Below are positions 49,971-59,233 of a stretch of DNA of 64,000 bases, piece after piece. Source of the DNA: Pseudothioclava sp033100795 (lineage in GTDB: Bacteria; Pseudomonadota; Alphaproteobacteria; Rhodobacterales; Rhodobacteraceae); NCBI RefSeq assembly GCF_033100795.1, contig NZ_JAWLVI010000004.1:186001-250000 (forward strand), in the 5' to 3' direction. The first letter of the stretch is position 1. Every line of letters starts with the position of its first letter. A model generated the notes under the pieces. It worked only from the letters and a program-made list of their open reading frames with translations. It had not been told where the DNA came from and ran no database searches. Both the position numbers and the translations under genes were made by a program.

Positions 49971-51278
49971 CTAGCTTTTGATAGGAAGCCAGGTGTCGAT
50001 ATAGTCGGTATAGATCTGGCGGAGGCCATCCTTGTTGTAGTCGCTCAAATAGGCGTCACCCTCGGCGCGCGCATCCCAATCCGCGGTGGTCAACCTCAGC
50101 AGCATGTCAAAGTTCCACTTCTCACTTACGCCCCCCGAAAAACAAGAGTTCAGAGTCTCTCCGTTAAAATCCTGACGTCTTAGCCGTTTTCCCATCTCGG
50201 GTTCGACCACATCGACAATCGTTACGGCGGTCACCGCACCGACCCAGTCACGGCGTTTACCTGCCAGATTGGGCGCAACCAGCGCGAAACGCTGCGCACA
50301 TCTGCCAATCTCGCGCAGGGTGAGCGGCTTCTTCGAATTTCGCGCCTCGATCCAACCCACGAACGCCTTGGCTATTTCCTCTTCGAAATCATAGGCTTTA
50401 GCAATCTTTTCCGCATATGCTGGCACAGTAATAACCTTCCCCGCCCGATCCTGTAGATCGGGCAAATGCGCCATCAAGGTGATGAACTTGCGCAGATACA
50501 TCGTCGCATCGCACCCTGCCCCGTAGCGTGCCTTGACCGAGTTCTCCAGCTCGCTCAGGTTCACCCCCAGCACGAAATGCACCCCGTCCACCGCGAAGAA
50601 ATGCTTGATCGTCTCAAGCAAGGACAGCGCGTAATCGGGCCGGCAGCGGTCCAGCTCGTCGATGATGATGACAAGCTTTTGGGCAGGGGCGCCTTCCGCC
50701 GAAGTCTCGACCAGAGTTCTGAGCGTATTCTGGAAAGCCTCCATCGCTGCACGTTTGGTGGCTTCCTGCGCCCAAAGTTTGTCGATGTCATCCACCACTT
50801 TTTGCGCCTCGCCCCCCGCAGCAAGCGCAACAGAATCCCAGACGCCCTCGACCGCGGCCGTCGCACCATAACTCGCCGCAGCAAGACCAATACGCGCGCC
50901 GCCTTTTGCCAAGGGTAATGCGAGCCGACGAAGGGTTTTTCCGGCTTGCGCGAGCTTCCCCTCCGGTTCGGTCACAGGGGCAATCGCCGCCACAAGGCTT
51001 ATCAGCGGGTCGTCAAGGAAATCCTCTTTGAAGGCGTCGAAATAGACGACCTCGGCATGTCCCTTGAACTGGAGCTTATGCGCCCCGACCCAAAGCTTCA
51101 GGAAATGCGATTTGCCGCTGCCCCATTCACCATCCAGCGCGATGACCGTGGGGCTGTCCAACGCATCGACGAGGTTTGACAACTTTTGGCCAAACGCCGT
51201 TCGATCCAGCCAATCGGCATCGCCGTCGAAGGTGCTTGTCCCGATCACGATTTGGGGCGCGCGTTTTGTCAGCCGCAT
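49971..51278 (-). CDS. KAP-family P-loop NTPase
   Basis: 435 residues. Walker A GEWGSGKSHFLKLW (about 50-63) and the KAP signature Walker B LVIIIDELDRCRPDYAL (about 202-218). Between them are modestly hydrophobic stretches (LPLAKGGARIGLAAASYGAT) rather than the strong membrane hairpins of many KAP ATPases. The C-terminal half has no recognised domain. ATG chosen for GAGAGG at 6 bases; a GTG 27 bases upstream is possible. Function unknown; some KAP ATPases are plasmid- or defence-linked. It stands alone between ettA and a channel gene. Confidence 0.82.
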   Translation of the reverse strand: MRLTKRAPQIVIGTSTFDGDADWLDRTAFGQKLSNLVDALDSPTVIALDGEWGSGKSHFLKLWVGAHKLQFKGHAEVVYFDAFKEDFLDDPLISLVAAIAPVTEPEGKLAQAGKTLRRLALPLAKGGARIGLAAASYGATAAVEGVWDSVALAAGGEAQKVVDDIDKLWAQEATKRAAMEAFQNTLRTLVETSAEGAPAQKLVIIIDELDRCRPDYALSLLETIKHFFAVDGVHFVLGVNLSELENSVKARYGAGCDATMYLRKFITLMAHLPDLQDRAGKVITVPAYAEKIAKAYDFEEEIAKAFVGWIEARNSKKPLTLREIGRCAQRFALVAPNLAGKRRDWVGAVTAVTIVDVVEPEMGKRLRRQDFNGETLNSCFSGGVSEKWNFDMLLRLTTADWDARAEGDAYLSDYNKDGLRQIYTDYIDTWLPIKS

Positions 51279-51397
51279 CTGAAACCTCTCACTCGATACC
51301 TTCACACAACCTAGCGCTGTGCTGCCTCGCCAGTAAATAGCCTCTCTTTGCGCCCACCCGAAAACGCGCTAAACGGGCAGGAACGAAAGGATGTTCC

Positions 51398-52159
51398 ATG
51401 CTGTCCAGACTGCGCGATTTGTATGAGGGCGAGACCCATGCGGCCCATCGGTTCCGCTATGCGATCCTCGGGTTCGATCTGGCGACGATCCTGTTTGTGA
51501 TCGTGACCTCGTTTCTGCCCCGCACCCCTGTCACGACCGCGCTGGATGCGGTGATCGGGGTGCTGATCGTGCTGGATTTCGCCGCGCGCTTCGCGATTTC
51601 CGACCGCAAGATCAGCTTCTGGACCCGCCCCGCCACGCTTACCGATATTATCGCGATGGTCTCGTTTCTGGCGCCTTTCATCGGCGACAGTTTCGGGTTT
51701 TTGCGCGTCATGCGGACGCTGCGGCTGTTGCACACCTATCAGCTCTTGTCGCGGCTACGGCAGGATTTTCCCTTTTTCCGCAAGCACGAGGACATCGTCC
51801 TCGCCTCGATCAACCTCGGGGTTTTCCTGTTCGTGATGACGGGGCTGATCTATGCCACGCAATTCGGCCGGAATGAGGACATCCGCAACTACGCTGACGC
51901 GCTTTATTTCACCGTCACGACGCTGACGACGACGGGATTTGGCGACATCACGCTGCATGGCACGACGGGGCGGCTGCTGTCCGTCGGGATCATGATCTTC
52001 GGGGTGACGCTGTTCTTGCGGCTGGCGCAGGTTTTGTTCCGCCCCAGCAAGGTCCGCTACGAATGCACCACTTGCGGGCTGTCCCTGCATGACGCGGATG
52101 CCATCCACTGCAAGCACTGCGGTGCGACGGTGCATATCGACACCGAGGGGCTGACCTGA
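51398..52159 (+). CDS. Voltage-gated potassium-channel-like protein with C-terminal zinc ribbon
   Basis: 253 residues, six membrane segments. S4-like helix FLRVMRTLRLLHTYQLLSRLR (101-121) carries regularly spaced Arg. Pore loop and filter TLTTTGFGD (about 175-183). After S6 a cytoplasmic tail has two Cys pairs, C223-x2-C226 and C238-x2-C241, forming a rubredoxin-like zinc ribbon. Filter GFGD is typical of K+ channels. Short Kv-type channels are common in bacteria; the zinc ribbon is the unusual part. Convergent with rimO (6-base gap). Confidence 0.85.
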   Translation: MLSRLRDLYEGETHAAHRFRYAILGFDLATILFVIVTSFLPRTPVTTALDAVIGVLIVLDFAARFAISDRKISFWTRPATLTDIIAMVSFLAPFIGDSFGFLRVMRTLRLLHTYQLLSRLRQDFPFFRKHEDIVLASINLGVFLFVMTGLIYATQFGRNEDIRNYADALYFTVTTLTTTGFGDITLHGTTGRLLSVGIMIFGVTLFLRLAQVLFRPSKVRYECTTCGLSLHDADAIHCKHCGATVHIDTEGLT

Positions 52160-52165
52160 GGCGGA

Positions 52166-53560
52166 TCAGACGATCCGGCCCCAAAGGTCGTATTCGCTGG
52201 CCTCGTCCACCTCGACCGTGACCATATCGCCCGGCGTCAGATCCTCGAAGCCTTCGTCGATGAACAGATTTCCGTCGATTTCGGGCGCGTCGGCCATCGT
52301 GCGGCAGGTCGCGCCTTCGGCGTCCACCTCGTCCACAATGACTTGTTGGAGCGTGCCGACTTTGGCCTCCAGCTTGGCTTCGGAAATGGCCTGCGCCTTC
52401 TCCATGAAGCGCTCCCACCGCTCTTGCTTAAGCTCGGCGGGCACATGATCGGGCAGGTCGTTCGAACGCGCGCCAGCCACGTTTTCGTATTGGAAGCAGC
52501 CCACGCGGTCGAGCTGTGCCTCGTCCATCCAGTCCAGCAGATACTGGAACTCTTCCTCGGTCTCGCCCGGATAGCCGACGATAAAGGTCGAACGCAGCGT
52601 CATATCGGGGCAAGCCGCGCGCCAGGCTGCGATCTCGTCCAGCGTCTTGGCCGAAGCGGCAGGGCGCGCCATGCGTTTAAGCACATCGGGGTGCGCGTGC
52701 TGGAACGGGATGTCCAGATAGGGCAGCACCAGACCATCGGCCATCAGCGGGATCAGGTCGCGCACATGCGGATAGGGATAAACGTAGTGCATCCGCACCC
52801 AGGCCCCCGACGGTTGCGCAAGCTTGCCCATCTCGCGGGCCAGATCGGTGATATGGGCGCGCACCTCGCCGTCTTTCCACGGGCTTGCCGCATGTTTGCG
52901 GTCCACACCATAGGCCGAGGTATCCTGCGAAATCACCAAAAGCTCACGCACGCCAGCATCAATCAGCTTTTCAGCCTCGCGCAGAACGGCATGGGCAGGA
53001 CGGCTGACCAGCTTACCGCGCATGTCGGGGATAATGCAGAACTTGCAATGGTGATTGCAGCCTTCCGAGATTTTCAGATAGCTGAAATGGCGCGGCGTGA
53101 GCTTCACGCCCGTCGCGGGCAGAAGGTCGACAAACGGATCGGGCGAGGGTTCGACCGCACCATGCACGGCATCCAGAACCTGCTCGTATTGCTGCGGCCC
53201 GGTGACGGCGAGAACCTTCGGATGCACGCCAGTGATAAACTCGGGCTCAGCACCCAAACAGCCGGTCACGATCACCTTGCCGTTCTCGGCCAGCGCCTCA
53301 CCAATCGCCTCAAGGCTTTCGGCCTTGGCCGAATCCAGAAAACCGCAGGTATTCACGATCACCGCGTCCGCGCCCTTGTAATCGGGCGAAATCGCGTAGC
53401 CCTCGGCGCGCAGCCGCGTCAGGATGCGCTCGCTGTCAACCAGAGCCTTAGGACAGCCAAGCGAGACCATCCCTACCACCGGCTGACCGGGACGCGGCGC
53501 ATCCTCGATACGGGCCTTGGGCGCAAGATCGGGGCGGAGGTTCGGCGGGTTCTGGCTCAT
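52166..53560 (-). CDS. rimO: Ribosomal protein S12 methylthiotransferase
   Basis: 464 residues. Radical-SAM methylthiotransferase with N-terminal UPF0004 domain (SLGCPKALVDSE, VNTCGFLDSAK, TGCLGAEPEF cysteines), radical-SAM motif GCNHHCKFCIIP (C-x3-C-x2-C, about 166-177) and a C-terminal TRAM domain ending EASEYDLWGRIV. Modifies Asp89 of S12. Length slightly over the usual 440 owing to a longer N-terminus. Confidence 0.96.
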   Translation of the reverse strand: MSQNPPNLRPDLAPKARIEDAPRPGQPVVGMVSLGCPKALVDSERILTRLRAEGYAISPDYKGADAVIVNTCGFLDSAKAESLEAIGEALAENGKVIVTGCLGAEPEFITGVHPKVLAVTGPQQYEQVLDAVHGAVEPSPDPFVDLLPATGVKLTPRHFSYLKISEGCNHHCKFCIIPDMRGKLVSRPAHAVLREAEKLIDAGVRELLVISQDTSAYGVDRKHAASPWKDGEVRAHITDLAREMGKLAQPSGAWVRMHYVYPYPHVRDLIPLMADGLVLPYLDIPFQHAHPDVLKRMARPAASAKTLDEIAAWRAACPDMTLRSTFIVGYPGETEEEFQYLLDWMDEAQLDRVGCFQYENVAGARSNDLPDHVPAELKQERWERFMEKAQAISEAKLEAKVGTLQQVIVDEVDAEGATCRTMADAPEIDGNLFIDEGFEDLTPGDMVTVEVDEASEYDLWGRIV

Positions 53561-53637
53561 TGGCGGCTCTCAATGCGAAGGCGAGCCTGACGGCCCGCCT
53601 TGAAGAAAGGTATCATATTTTGCGCGGCACGCGGGGC

Positions 53638-54240
53638 TTACCGTTTGCGGTCGCGACGCGAGCTCATCGGCTGAAAGGCGACGCCGACATGGGCCTCGCA
53701 ATAGGGTTTGCCCGCTTGCGAGGGCAGACCGCAGAACCAGAAATCCTCGGTTGCGGGGTCGCCGATCGGCCATTTGCAGGTGCGCTCGGTCAGTTCCATC
53801 AGCGTCAGCTTGCGGGCCTTTTTCTCGACCTCGCCCACCTTGGCCAGAGCCTCGGGGCTGATCTCATTGGCAGAGGGTTGCGGCGGCAACGGCTGCCCCG
53901 CCGGAACAATCGGCTTGCGCAGCGGCACAACGGGCGCAGAGGCGGGCGCCGCGGCGGGTTGCGGCGCGGGACGGGCGGCCTGCGGCTCGGGGGAGGCTTC
54001 GGGCTCTGCCACTTCGGGCTTGACCGCCTTCTTTGGCGCAGGCTTGGCCGCGGCCTTCACCGGCTTTGCCGGCGCTTCGGGGGCTGCCCCGCCTGCGCGG
54101 TTCGACAGGCCCAGACGGTGCACCTTGCCGATCACGGCATTGCGCGTCACGCCGCCAAGCTCTTTGGCGATCTGGCTGGCAGACTGGCCCTCGGCCCACA
54201 TCTTTTTCAGAAGCTCGACGCGTTCGTCGGTCCAGGACAT
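53638..54240 (-). CDS. gcrA: GcrA cell-cycle regulator
   Basis: 200 residues. N-terminal MSWTDERVELLKKMWAEGQSASQIAKELGGVTRNAVIGKVHRLGLSNR is the GcrA DNA-binding HTH, followed by a Pro/Ala-rich linker (about 50-140) and a C-terminal Cys-containing domain (ERTCKWPIGDP, FCGLPSQAGKPYCEAH) that binds sigma70 region 2. It activates promoters with CcrM-methylated GANTC sites, a system confined to alphaproteobacteria. The ATG at 54240 is the conserved start. Confidence 0.93.
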   Translation of the reverse strand: MSWTDERVELLKKMWAEGQSASQIAKELGGVTRNAVIGKVHRLGLSNRAGGAAPEAPAKPVKAAAKPAPKKAVKPEVAEPEASPEPQAARPAPQPAAAPASAPVVPLRKPIVPAGQPLPPQPSANEISPEALAKVGEVEKKARKLTLMELTERTCKWPIGDPATEDFWFCGLPSQAGKPYCEAHVGVAFQPMSSRRDRKR

Positions 54241-54406
54241 GGCTATCCCCTTGCGTTTTTCCCGCACCGGCGCGGGATGGATCTTGCCCCATTCTAGTGG
54301 GGACATGCCGAGATACAAGTTGAAGAGCGGGATTTCAAGGCGCCACAGCACCGATTGCACCCTCCCCTGCGGCGATGATACCACGCTGGCAATGATGGAG
54401 GGTGCA

Positions 54407-55201
54407 ATGGCCAAGATGGGCGAGCGGCGTTTCGGGCGGTGGAACTGGCTGGGGATGAAGACCCTTGCCTGGCGCGAGGTGCTGCGCTTCGCGACAGTCT
54501 GGCAGCAAACCCTGCTGGCGCCGCTGATTACGGCGGGGCTGTTCCTGACCGTGTTCGCACTGGCTTTCGGGCGCGGGCGAGCCGATGTAATGGGCGTGCC
54601 CTACCTGCATTTCCTCGCGCCTGGCATTCTGATGATGACGGTAATCCAGAACGCTTTTGCGAATACCTCGTCCTCGATCCTGATCGCCAAGGTGCAGGGC
54701 AATATCGTTGATACGCTGATGCCGCCGCTGTCTGCGACCGAGGTTCTGCTGGGCTATCTGGCAGGCGCCATCGTGCGGGCGCTGTGCGTGGGGCTGTTGA
54801 TCAGCGCGGGCGTCGGCGTGACGCTGGGGCTGTGGCCCACACATCCTCTGTGGCTGGTGCTGGTGGTGGTTCTGGGGGCCGCGCTGATGGGTAGCCTTGG
54901 CATTGCCGCCGCGATCTGGGCCAACAAGTTCGACCAGATGGCCGCGATCACCAATTTCATCGTGACGCCTTTGTCGTTCCTGTCCGGCACCTTCTATTCG
55001 GCATCCGTGCTGCCGCCGCTGTTTTACGCGCTGACCCACTGGAACCCGGTCTTCTACCTGATTGACGGCGCGCGTTTCGGCATGATTGGCGCCTCGGACG
55101 CCAGCCCCGTTCAGGGACTTGCGGTGATCGCCCTGTTTGTCGCCGCGGTCATGACGCTGTGCTGGTATTGGCTGAAGACCGGCTTTCGCATGAAAGCCTG
55201 A
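54407..55201 (+). CDS. ABC-2 type transporter permease
   Basis: 264 residues, six membrane spans. WLGMKTLAWREVLRF... start and the signature SGTFYSASVLPPLFYALTHWNPVFYLIDGARFGMIG near the C-terminus are those of the NodJ/KpsM-like ABC-2 permease family. GGAGG precedes the ATG at 54407 by 5 bases. The usual partner ATPase gene is absent on either side, so the ATPase must be elsewhere. Substrate unknown. Confidence 0.85.
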   Translation: MAKMGERRFGRWNWLGMKTLAWREVLRFATVWQQTLLAPLITAGLFLTVFALAFGRGRADVMGVPYLHFLAPGILMMTVIQNAFANTSSSILIAKVQGNIVDTLMPPLSATEVLLGYLAGAIVRALCVGLLISAGVGVTLGLWPTHPLWLVLVVVLGAALMGSLGIAAAIWANKFDQMAAITNFIVTPLSFLSGTFYSASVLPPLFYALTHWNPVFYLIDGARFGMIGASDASPVQGLAVIALFVAAVMTLCWYWLKTGFRMKA

Positions 55202-55431
55202 GACGCAGCAAGCCGCTTTACAAGGCACGCCAAACGCTCTATCTGCGGCCTCATGATCAAACGGGCCAATCATATCCTCCGTTCGCGACGTCGCCGCTTT
55301 AGCGCCTGACGTCCGCCCGATTGTGGCTATCCGCCACAGATTTTCTCAAACATCACCGCTATCTGGCCGAAACCGTTGACAGAGCCCCGCGCGCTGTTGC
55401 ACCCCTTGGCCTTCCTTCTATGGAGCAAAGA

Positions 55432-56601
55432 ATGATCGCTTCTGTCCTGCCTACCTATTCCCGCGCCCCTCTTGCCTTTGTCAAAGGCTCCGGCAGTTGG
55501 CTGGAGACGGCGGACGGCAGCCGATACCTTGATATGGGGGCAGGCATTGCGGTCAATTCGCTGGGTCACGCCAACCCCGAGCTGGTCGAGGTGCTCAGCG
55601 CGCAGGCCGCGAAGCTGTGGCATGTCTCGAACCTCTACGAGATCCCCGAACAGCGCGCCCTTGCGGACAAGCTGGTCGATCTGACCTTTGCCGATACCGT
55701 GTTCTTCACCAATTCGGGCACCGAGGCCGCCGAGCTGGCGATCAAGATGGCGCGCAAATACTGGTATGAAAAGGGTTCTGACCGGACCGAGATCATCACC
55801 TTCGGCGGCGCCTTCCACGGCCGCTCGATGGGTCCGGTTTCCGCTGTCGCGACCGAGAAGATGGCCAAGGGATTTGGCCCGCTTCTGCCCGGTTTCAAGC
55901 AAATCGCATGGGGCGACCATGACGGGCTGCGCGCCGCTGTCTCGGACAAAACGGCCGCCATCTGGATCGAGCCAGTGCAGGGCGAAGGCGGCATCCGCCC
56001 GGTTCCCGATCAGTGTCTCAAGGGCTTGCGCGATCTGTGCGACGAGACCGGCACCTTGCTGATTTTCGACGAGGTGCAATGCGGCGTCGGGCGCACCGGC
56101 AAGCTGTTCGCGCATGAATGGGCGGGCGTTACCCCCGACATCATGATGATCGCCAAGGGCATCGGCGGCGGCTTCCCGCTTGGCGCGGTGCTGGCCACCG
56201 AAGAGGCGGCATCCGGCATGGTTGCGGGCACGCATGGTTCGACCTATGGCGGCAACCCGCTTGGCTGCGCGGTCGGCAAGAAGGTGCTCGACATCGTGTC
56301 CGACCCCGCTTTCCTTGACGCAATCGCCCGCAAGGCGGGGATGCTGCGTCAGGGTCTTGAAGGGCTGGTCGCCTCGCATCCCGATGTGTTCGAAGAGGTG
56401 CGCGGCGCGGGGCTGATGCTGGGCCTTAAATGCAAGCCCGCCGCGGCGGATGTGGTGAAGGCGGCCTATGCGCAGCACCTTCTGACGGTGCCTGCGGCGG
56501 ATAATGTTGTCCGCCTGCTGCCCGCGCTGAACATCGCCGAAGAAGACATCTCCGAAGCCCTTTCCCGCCTTGAGGCCACCGCCGCCTCGCTGAAGGGCTA
56601 A
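55432..56601 (+). CDS. argD: Acetylornithine aminotransferase
   Basis: 389 residues, class III PLP aminotransferase. LDMGAGIAVNSLGHANPE, FFTNSGTEAAELAIKMAR, FGGAFHGRSMG, LLIFDEVQCGVGRTG and the PLP Lys in MMIAKGIGGGFPLGA. Makes N-acetylornithine in arginine synthesis. ATG at 55432 (GGAG at 8 bases) matches the family start MIASVLPTYSRAPLAF. argF follows after 54 bases. Confidence 0.95.
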   Translation: MIASVLPTYSRAPLAFVKGSGSWLETADGSRYLDMGAGIAVNSLGHANPELVEVLSAQAAKLWHVSNLYEIPEQRALADKLVDLTFADTVFFTNSGTEAAELAIKMARKYWYEKGSDRTEIITFGGAFHGRSMGPVSAVATEKMAKGFGPLLPGFKQIAWGDHDGLRAAVSDKTAAIWIEPVQGEGGIRPVPDQCLKGLRDLCDETGTLLIFDEVQCGVGRTGKLFAHEWAGVTPDIMMIAKGIGGGFPLGAVLATEEAASGMVAGTHGSTYGGNPLGCAVGKKVLDIVSDPAFLDAIARKAGMLRQGLEGLVASHPDVFEEVRGAGLMLGLKCKPAAADVVKAAYAQHLLTVPAADNVVRLLPALNIAEEDISEALSRLEATAASLKG

Positions 56602-56655
56602 CCATTTCCTGCGGGGGCGGCATGGCCTGCCCCCCGACCCAGAAAGACCAGACCG

Positions 56656-57582
56656 ATGACCCATTTCCTCGACATTCACAAAACCTCGCCCGAAGACCTG
56701 CGCGGCATGATCGACGCCGCCCGTGCCATGAAGGACGCCCGCAACGGTCGCCCGCGCGGCGCGCTGGACGACGAGCAGCCGCTTGCGGGCCGCATGGTTG
56801 CGCTCATTTTCGAGAAGCCCTCGACCCGCACGCGCGTTTCGTTTGACGTGGGCGTGCGCCAGATGGGCGGCCAGACGATGGTGCTGTCGGGTTCGGATAT
56901 GCAGCTTGGCCACGGCGAGACGATTGCCGATACCGCACGGGTTCTGTCGCGCTATGTCGATCTGATCATGATCCGCACCTTCGAAGAAGAGACCCTTCTG
57001 GAGATGGCCGAATACGCCTCGGTTCCGGTCATCAACGGCCTGACCAACCGCACCCATCCGTGCCAGATCATGGCCGACATCCTGACCTACGAAGAGCATC
57101 GCGGCCCGATCGCAGGCAAAAAGGTCGTCTGGTCGGGTGACGGCAACAACGTCTGCGCCTCGTTCCTGCATGCAGCGGGGCAGTTCGGCTTCGACATGAC
57201 CTTCACCGGCCCGAAGCCCCTCGACCCCGAAGCCGAGTGGATGGACTTCGCCCGTTCGAAAGGCGTGAAGGCCGAGATCGAGCGCGACCCGTTCAAGGCT
57301 GTCGAGGGCGCCGATCTGGTCGTCACCGACACCTGGGTGTCGATGCATGACCCCGAATCCGCGAAAGAGCGCCGCCACAATCAGCTGCGCGGCTATCAGG
57401 TGAACAAAGACCTTATGGCCCACGCCAAACCGGACGCGCTGTTCATGCATTGCCTGCCCGCGCACCGCAATGACGAGGTGACCTCCGAGATCATGGACGG
57501 CCCGAACTCGGTGATCTTTGACGAGGCCGAAAACCGCCTGCACGCGCAAAAGGCCGTCATGCGCTGGTGCCTCGGCGTCTGA
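56656..57582 (+). CDS. argF: Ornithine carbamoyltransferase
   Basis: 308 residues. Carbamoyl-phosphate loop EKPSTRTRVSF (about 54-64), MVLSGSDMQLGHGE, NRTHPCQIMADILT (about 131-144), catalytic HCLPAHR (about 268-274). Converts ornithine to citrulline. Forms an argD-argF operon. Confidence 0.97.
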   Translation: MTHFLDIHKTSPEDLRGMIDAARAMKDARNGRPRGALDDEQPLAGRMVALIFEKPSTRTRVSFDVGVRQMGGQTMVLSGSDMQLGHGETIADTARVLSRYVDLIMIRTFEEETLLEMAEYASVPVINGLTNRTHPCQIMADILTYEEHRGPIAGKKVVWSGDGNNVCASFLHAAGQFGFDMTFTGPKPLDPEAEWMDFARSKGVKAEIERDPFKAVEGADLVVTDTWVSMHDPESAKERRHNQLRGYQVNKDLMAHAKPDALFMHCLPAHRNDEVTSEIMDGPNSVIFDEAENRLHAQKAVMRWCLGV

Positions 57583-57646
57583 TCCGGCCCCGAACCCGCG
57601 CCTCCGGCAAATCCTGCGCTTGCCGGAAGCGCGCGATCTCTGACCT

Positions 57647-57676
57647 GCCCCGAGCGCCACACGACTCGGGGCTTTT
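57647..57676 (+). terminator. Terminator after argF
   Basis: GCCCCGAG pairs with CTCGGGGC around a 10-base loop, followed by TTTT. Ends the argDF operon. Confidence 0.85.
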
Positions 57677-57708
57677 CATTTCATGCGCGCCGTGCCACCG
57701 TCCGCGCC

Positions 57709-58782
57709 ATGACCTGCGATTTTCTTATCATCGGCGGGGGCATAGCCGGAATTTCGGCCGCAGCCCGTCTTGCGCCCCTTGGCTCTGTCACCGTTCTGGA
57801 GGCCGAGGCCAATCTTGCCTACCATGCCTCGGGACGCTCCGCCGCGCTTTATGAGCCGCGCTACGGCAACCCAGCCATTGTGGCGCTGTCGCTGGCCTCG
57901 AACGACTATTTTCAGGCGTCTGGCACCCTCTCACCGCGCGGGTTCATGTTTCTGGACAGCACCGATCAGCGCGAGCGGTTCCTGAAACACGTCAAGGATT
58001 TCGACCTTGACGAGCTGAGCCTCCCTGAGGCGCAAGAGATTTTCCCGATCCTCAACCCCGACACCGTGGGGTTTGCCTCCTATGCAACCCACGCATGGGA
58101 TCTGGATACCGACCTGCTGATCCAGAAATTCCTGCGTGAGGCCCGTGCGGAGGGGGCGCAGATCGTCACCTCCGCCCCCGTCACCGCGATCACCCGCTCT
58201 GCCAACCGATGGCAGGTCGAGGCAGGCGGGCAAACCTATGACACGCGCATGATCTTTAACGCCGCTGGCGCTTGGGTCGATCAGATCGCCACGCTTGCGG
58301 GGCTGGCGCCCATCGGGTTCACGCCGCTGCGCCGCTCGATGGCGCGACTGCCAGCCCCCGGCGGGCATGACCTGAGCGGCTGGCCGATGGTCGTGGGCGG
58401 GAACGAGGACTGGTATTGCAAGCCCGACGCCGGTGCGCTGATCGTCTCGCCTGCCGACGAAGACCTTGCCGAGCCGCATGACGCATGGGCTGACGATATG
58501 GTTCTGGCCGAGGGGTTGGCGCGCTACGAGGAATGTGTAACCGAGCCTGTCACCCGCCTTCTGGCCTCATGGGCGGGGCTGCGCACGTTTTCACCCGACC
58601 GCGTGCCGGTGATCGGCCCCGATCCGCGCGAGCCGTCGTTCTTCTGGATCGGCGGACAGGGCGGCTACGGGTTCCAGTCCTGCCCCGCGATCTGCCAGCT
58701 TGTTGCCGATCTGGTCGCCGGCCGCGCCAGCGAGCTACCCGCAGACATTATCGAACGCATCTCGCCCGCGCGTTTCGCATAA
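57709..58782 (+). CDS. FAD-dependent amino-acid oxidase/dehydrogenase (DAO family)
   Basis: 357 residues. FAD motif IIGGGIAGISAAARL (about 6-20), FNAAGAWVDQIA (second FAD-contact block, about 183-194), AGLRTFSPDRVPVIGPDP and IGGQGGYGFQSCPAI near the C-terminus. It belongs to the glycine/D-amino-acid oxidase group and resembles D-arginine dehydrogenase-type proteins. Substrate uncertain; the arginine genes upstream are separated by a terminator. Confidence 0.82.
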   Translation: MTCDFLIIGGGIAGISAAARLAPLGSVTVLEAEANLAYHASGRSAALYEPRYGNPAIVALSLASNDYFQASGTLSPRGFMFLDSTDQRERFLKHVKDFDLDELSLPEAQEIFPILNPDTVGFASYATHAWDLDTDLLIQKFLREARAEGAQIVTSAPVTAITRSANRWQVEAGGQTYDTRMIFNAAGAWVDQIATLAGLAPIGFTPLRRSMARLPAPGGHDLSGWPMVVGGNEDWYCKPDAGALIVSPADEDLAEPHDAWADDMVLAEGLARYEECVTEPVTRLLASWAGLRTFSPDRVPVIGPDPREPSFFWIGGQGGYGFQSCPAICQLVADLVAGRASELPADIIERISPARFA

Positions 58783-58803
58783 CATTCAACAATCCGCATC
58801 TGT

Positions 58804-58817
58804 TTGACTCACGTCAA
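58804..58817. promoter_or_regulatory. Perfect FNR/Dnr box before AhpD-like gene
   Basis: TTGAC-TCAC-GTCAA, a perfect palindrome matching the FnrL/Dnr consensus, centred about 63 bases before the ATG at 58874. Confidence 0.7.
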
Positions 58818-58873
58818 GGCCGCCCGCGGCCCCTTATGCCATGCGGGTTCATCCCTTCGGACAGGAGACCAAA

Positions 58874-59212
58874 ATGAGCTACAAACAGAAAATCGACGAC
58901 ATGCGTTCGGAACTGCGCGTGATGAACAAGCAGATCCCCGATGCGATGAAAGGCTTTGCGACCCTCTCGAAAGCGGTCAAGGACAACGGCCCGCTTTCGG
59001 TCAAGGAAAAGGAATTCATCGCGCTTGGCATGGCTTTGGCGCTGCGCTGCGAGCCTTGCATCAACTTCCACGTCGAGGCGTTGATGAAAGCGGGCGCCAC
59101 GCGCGAGGAACTGGGCGATGTGCTGGCGATGGCGATCCAGATGGCGGGCGGGCCGGGCGTCATGTATGCCGGTCACGCGCTGGCCTGCTGGGACGAACTG
59201 GCCGCCGAATAA
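58874..59212 (+). CDS. Carboxymuconolactone decarboxylase/AhpD-family protein
   Basis: 112 residues. CMD domain with redox pair C-x2-C and following His in ALRCEPCINFHVEALMKAG (about 58-76), then TREELGDVLAMAIQMAGGPGVMYAGHAL. Members act as alkylhydroperoxidase-like reductases or decarboxylases; the CxxC supports a thiol-redox role. GGAGACCAAA precedes the ATG at 58874; an earlier in-frame ATG lacks an RBS. The upstream FNR box predicts induction under low oxygen or nitric oxide. Confidence 0.85.
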   Translation: MSYKQKIDDMRSELRVMNKQIPDAMKGFATLSKAVKDNGPLSVKEKEFIALGMALALRCEPCINFHVEALMKAGATREELGDVLAMAIQMAGGPGVMYAGHALACWDELAAE

Positions 59213-59233
59213 CCCCAAGGGTGCGACATTTTG

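Noticed and set aside
55327..57660. Long open frame antisense to argD and argF
   Set aside because: Mirror of two strongly conserved enzymes; His/Gly/Arg-rich with no domain.
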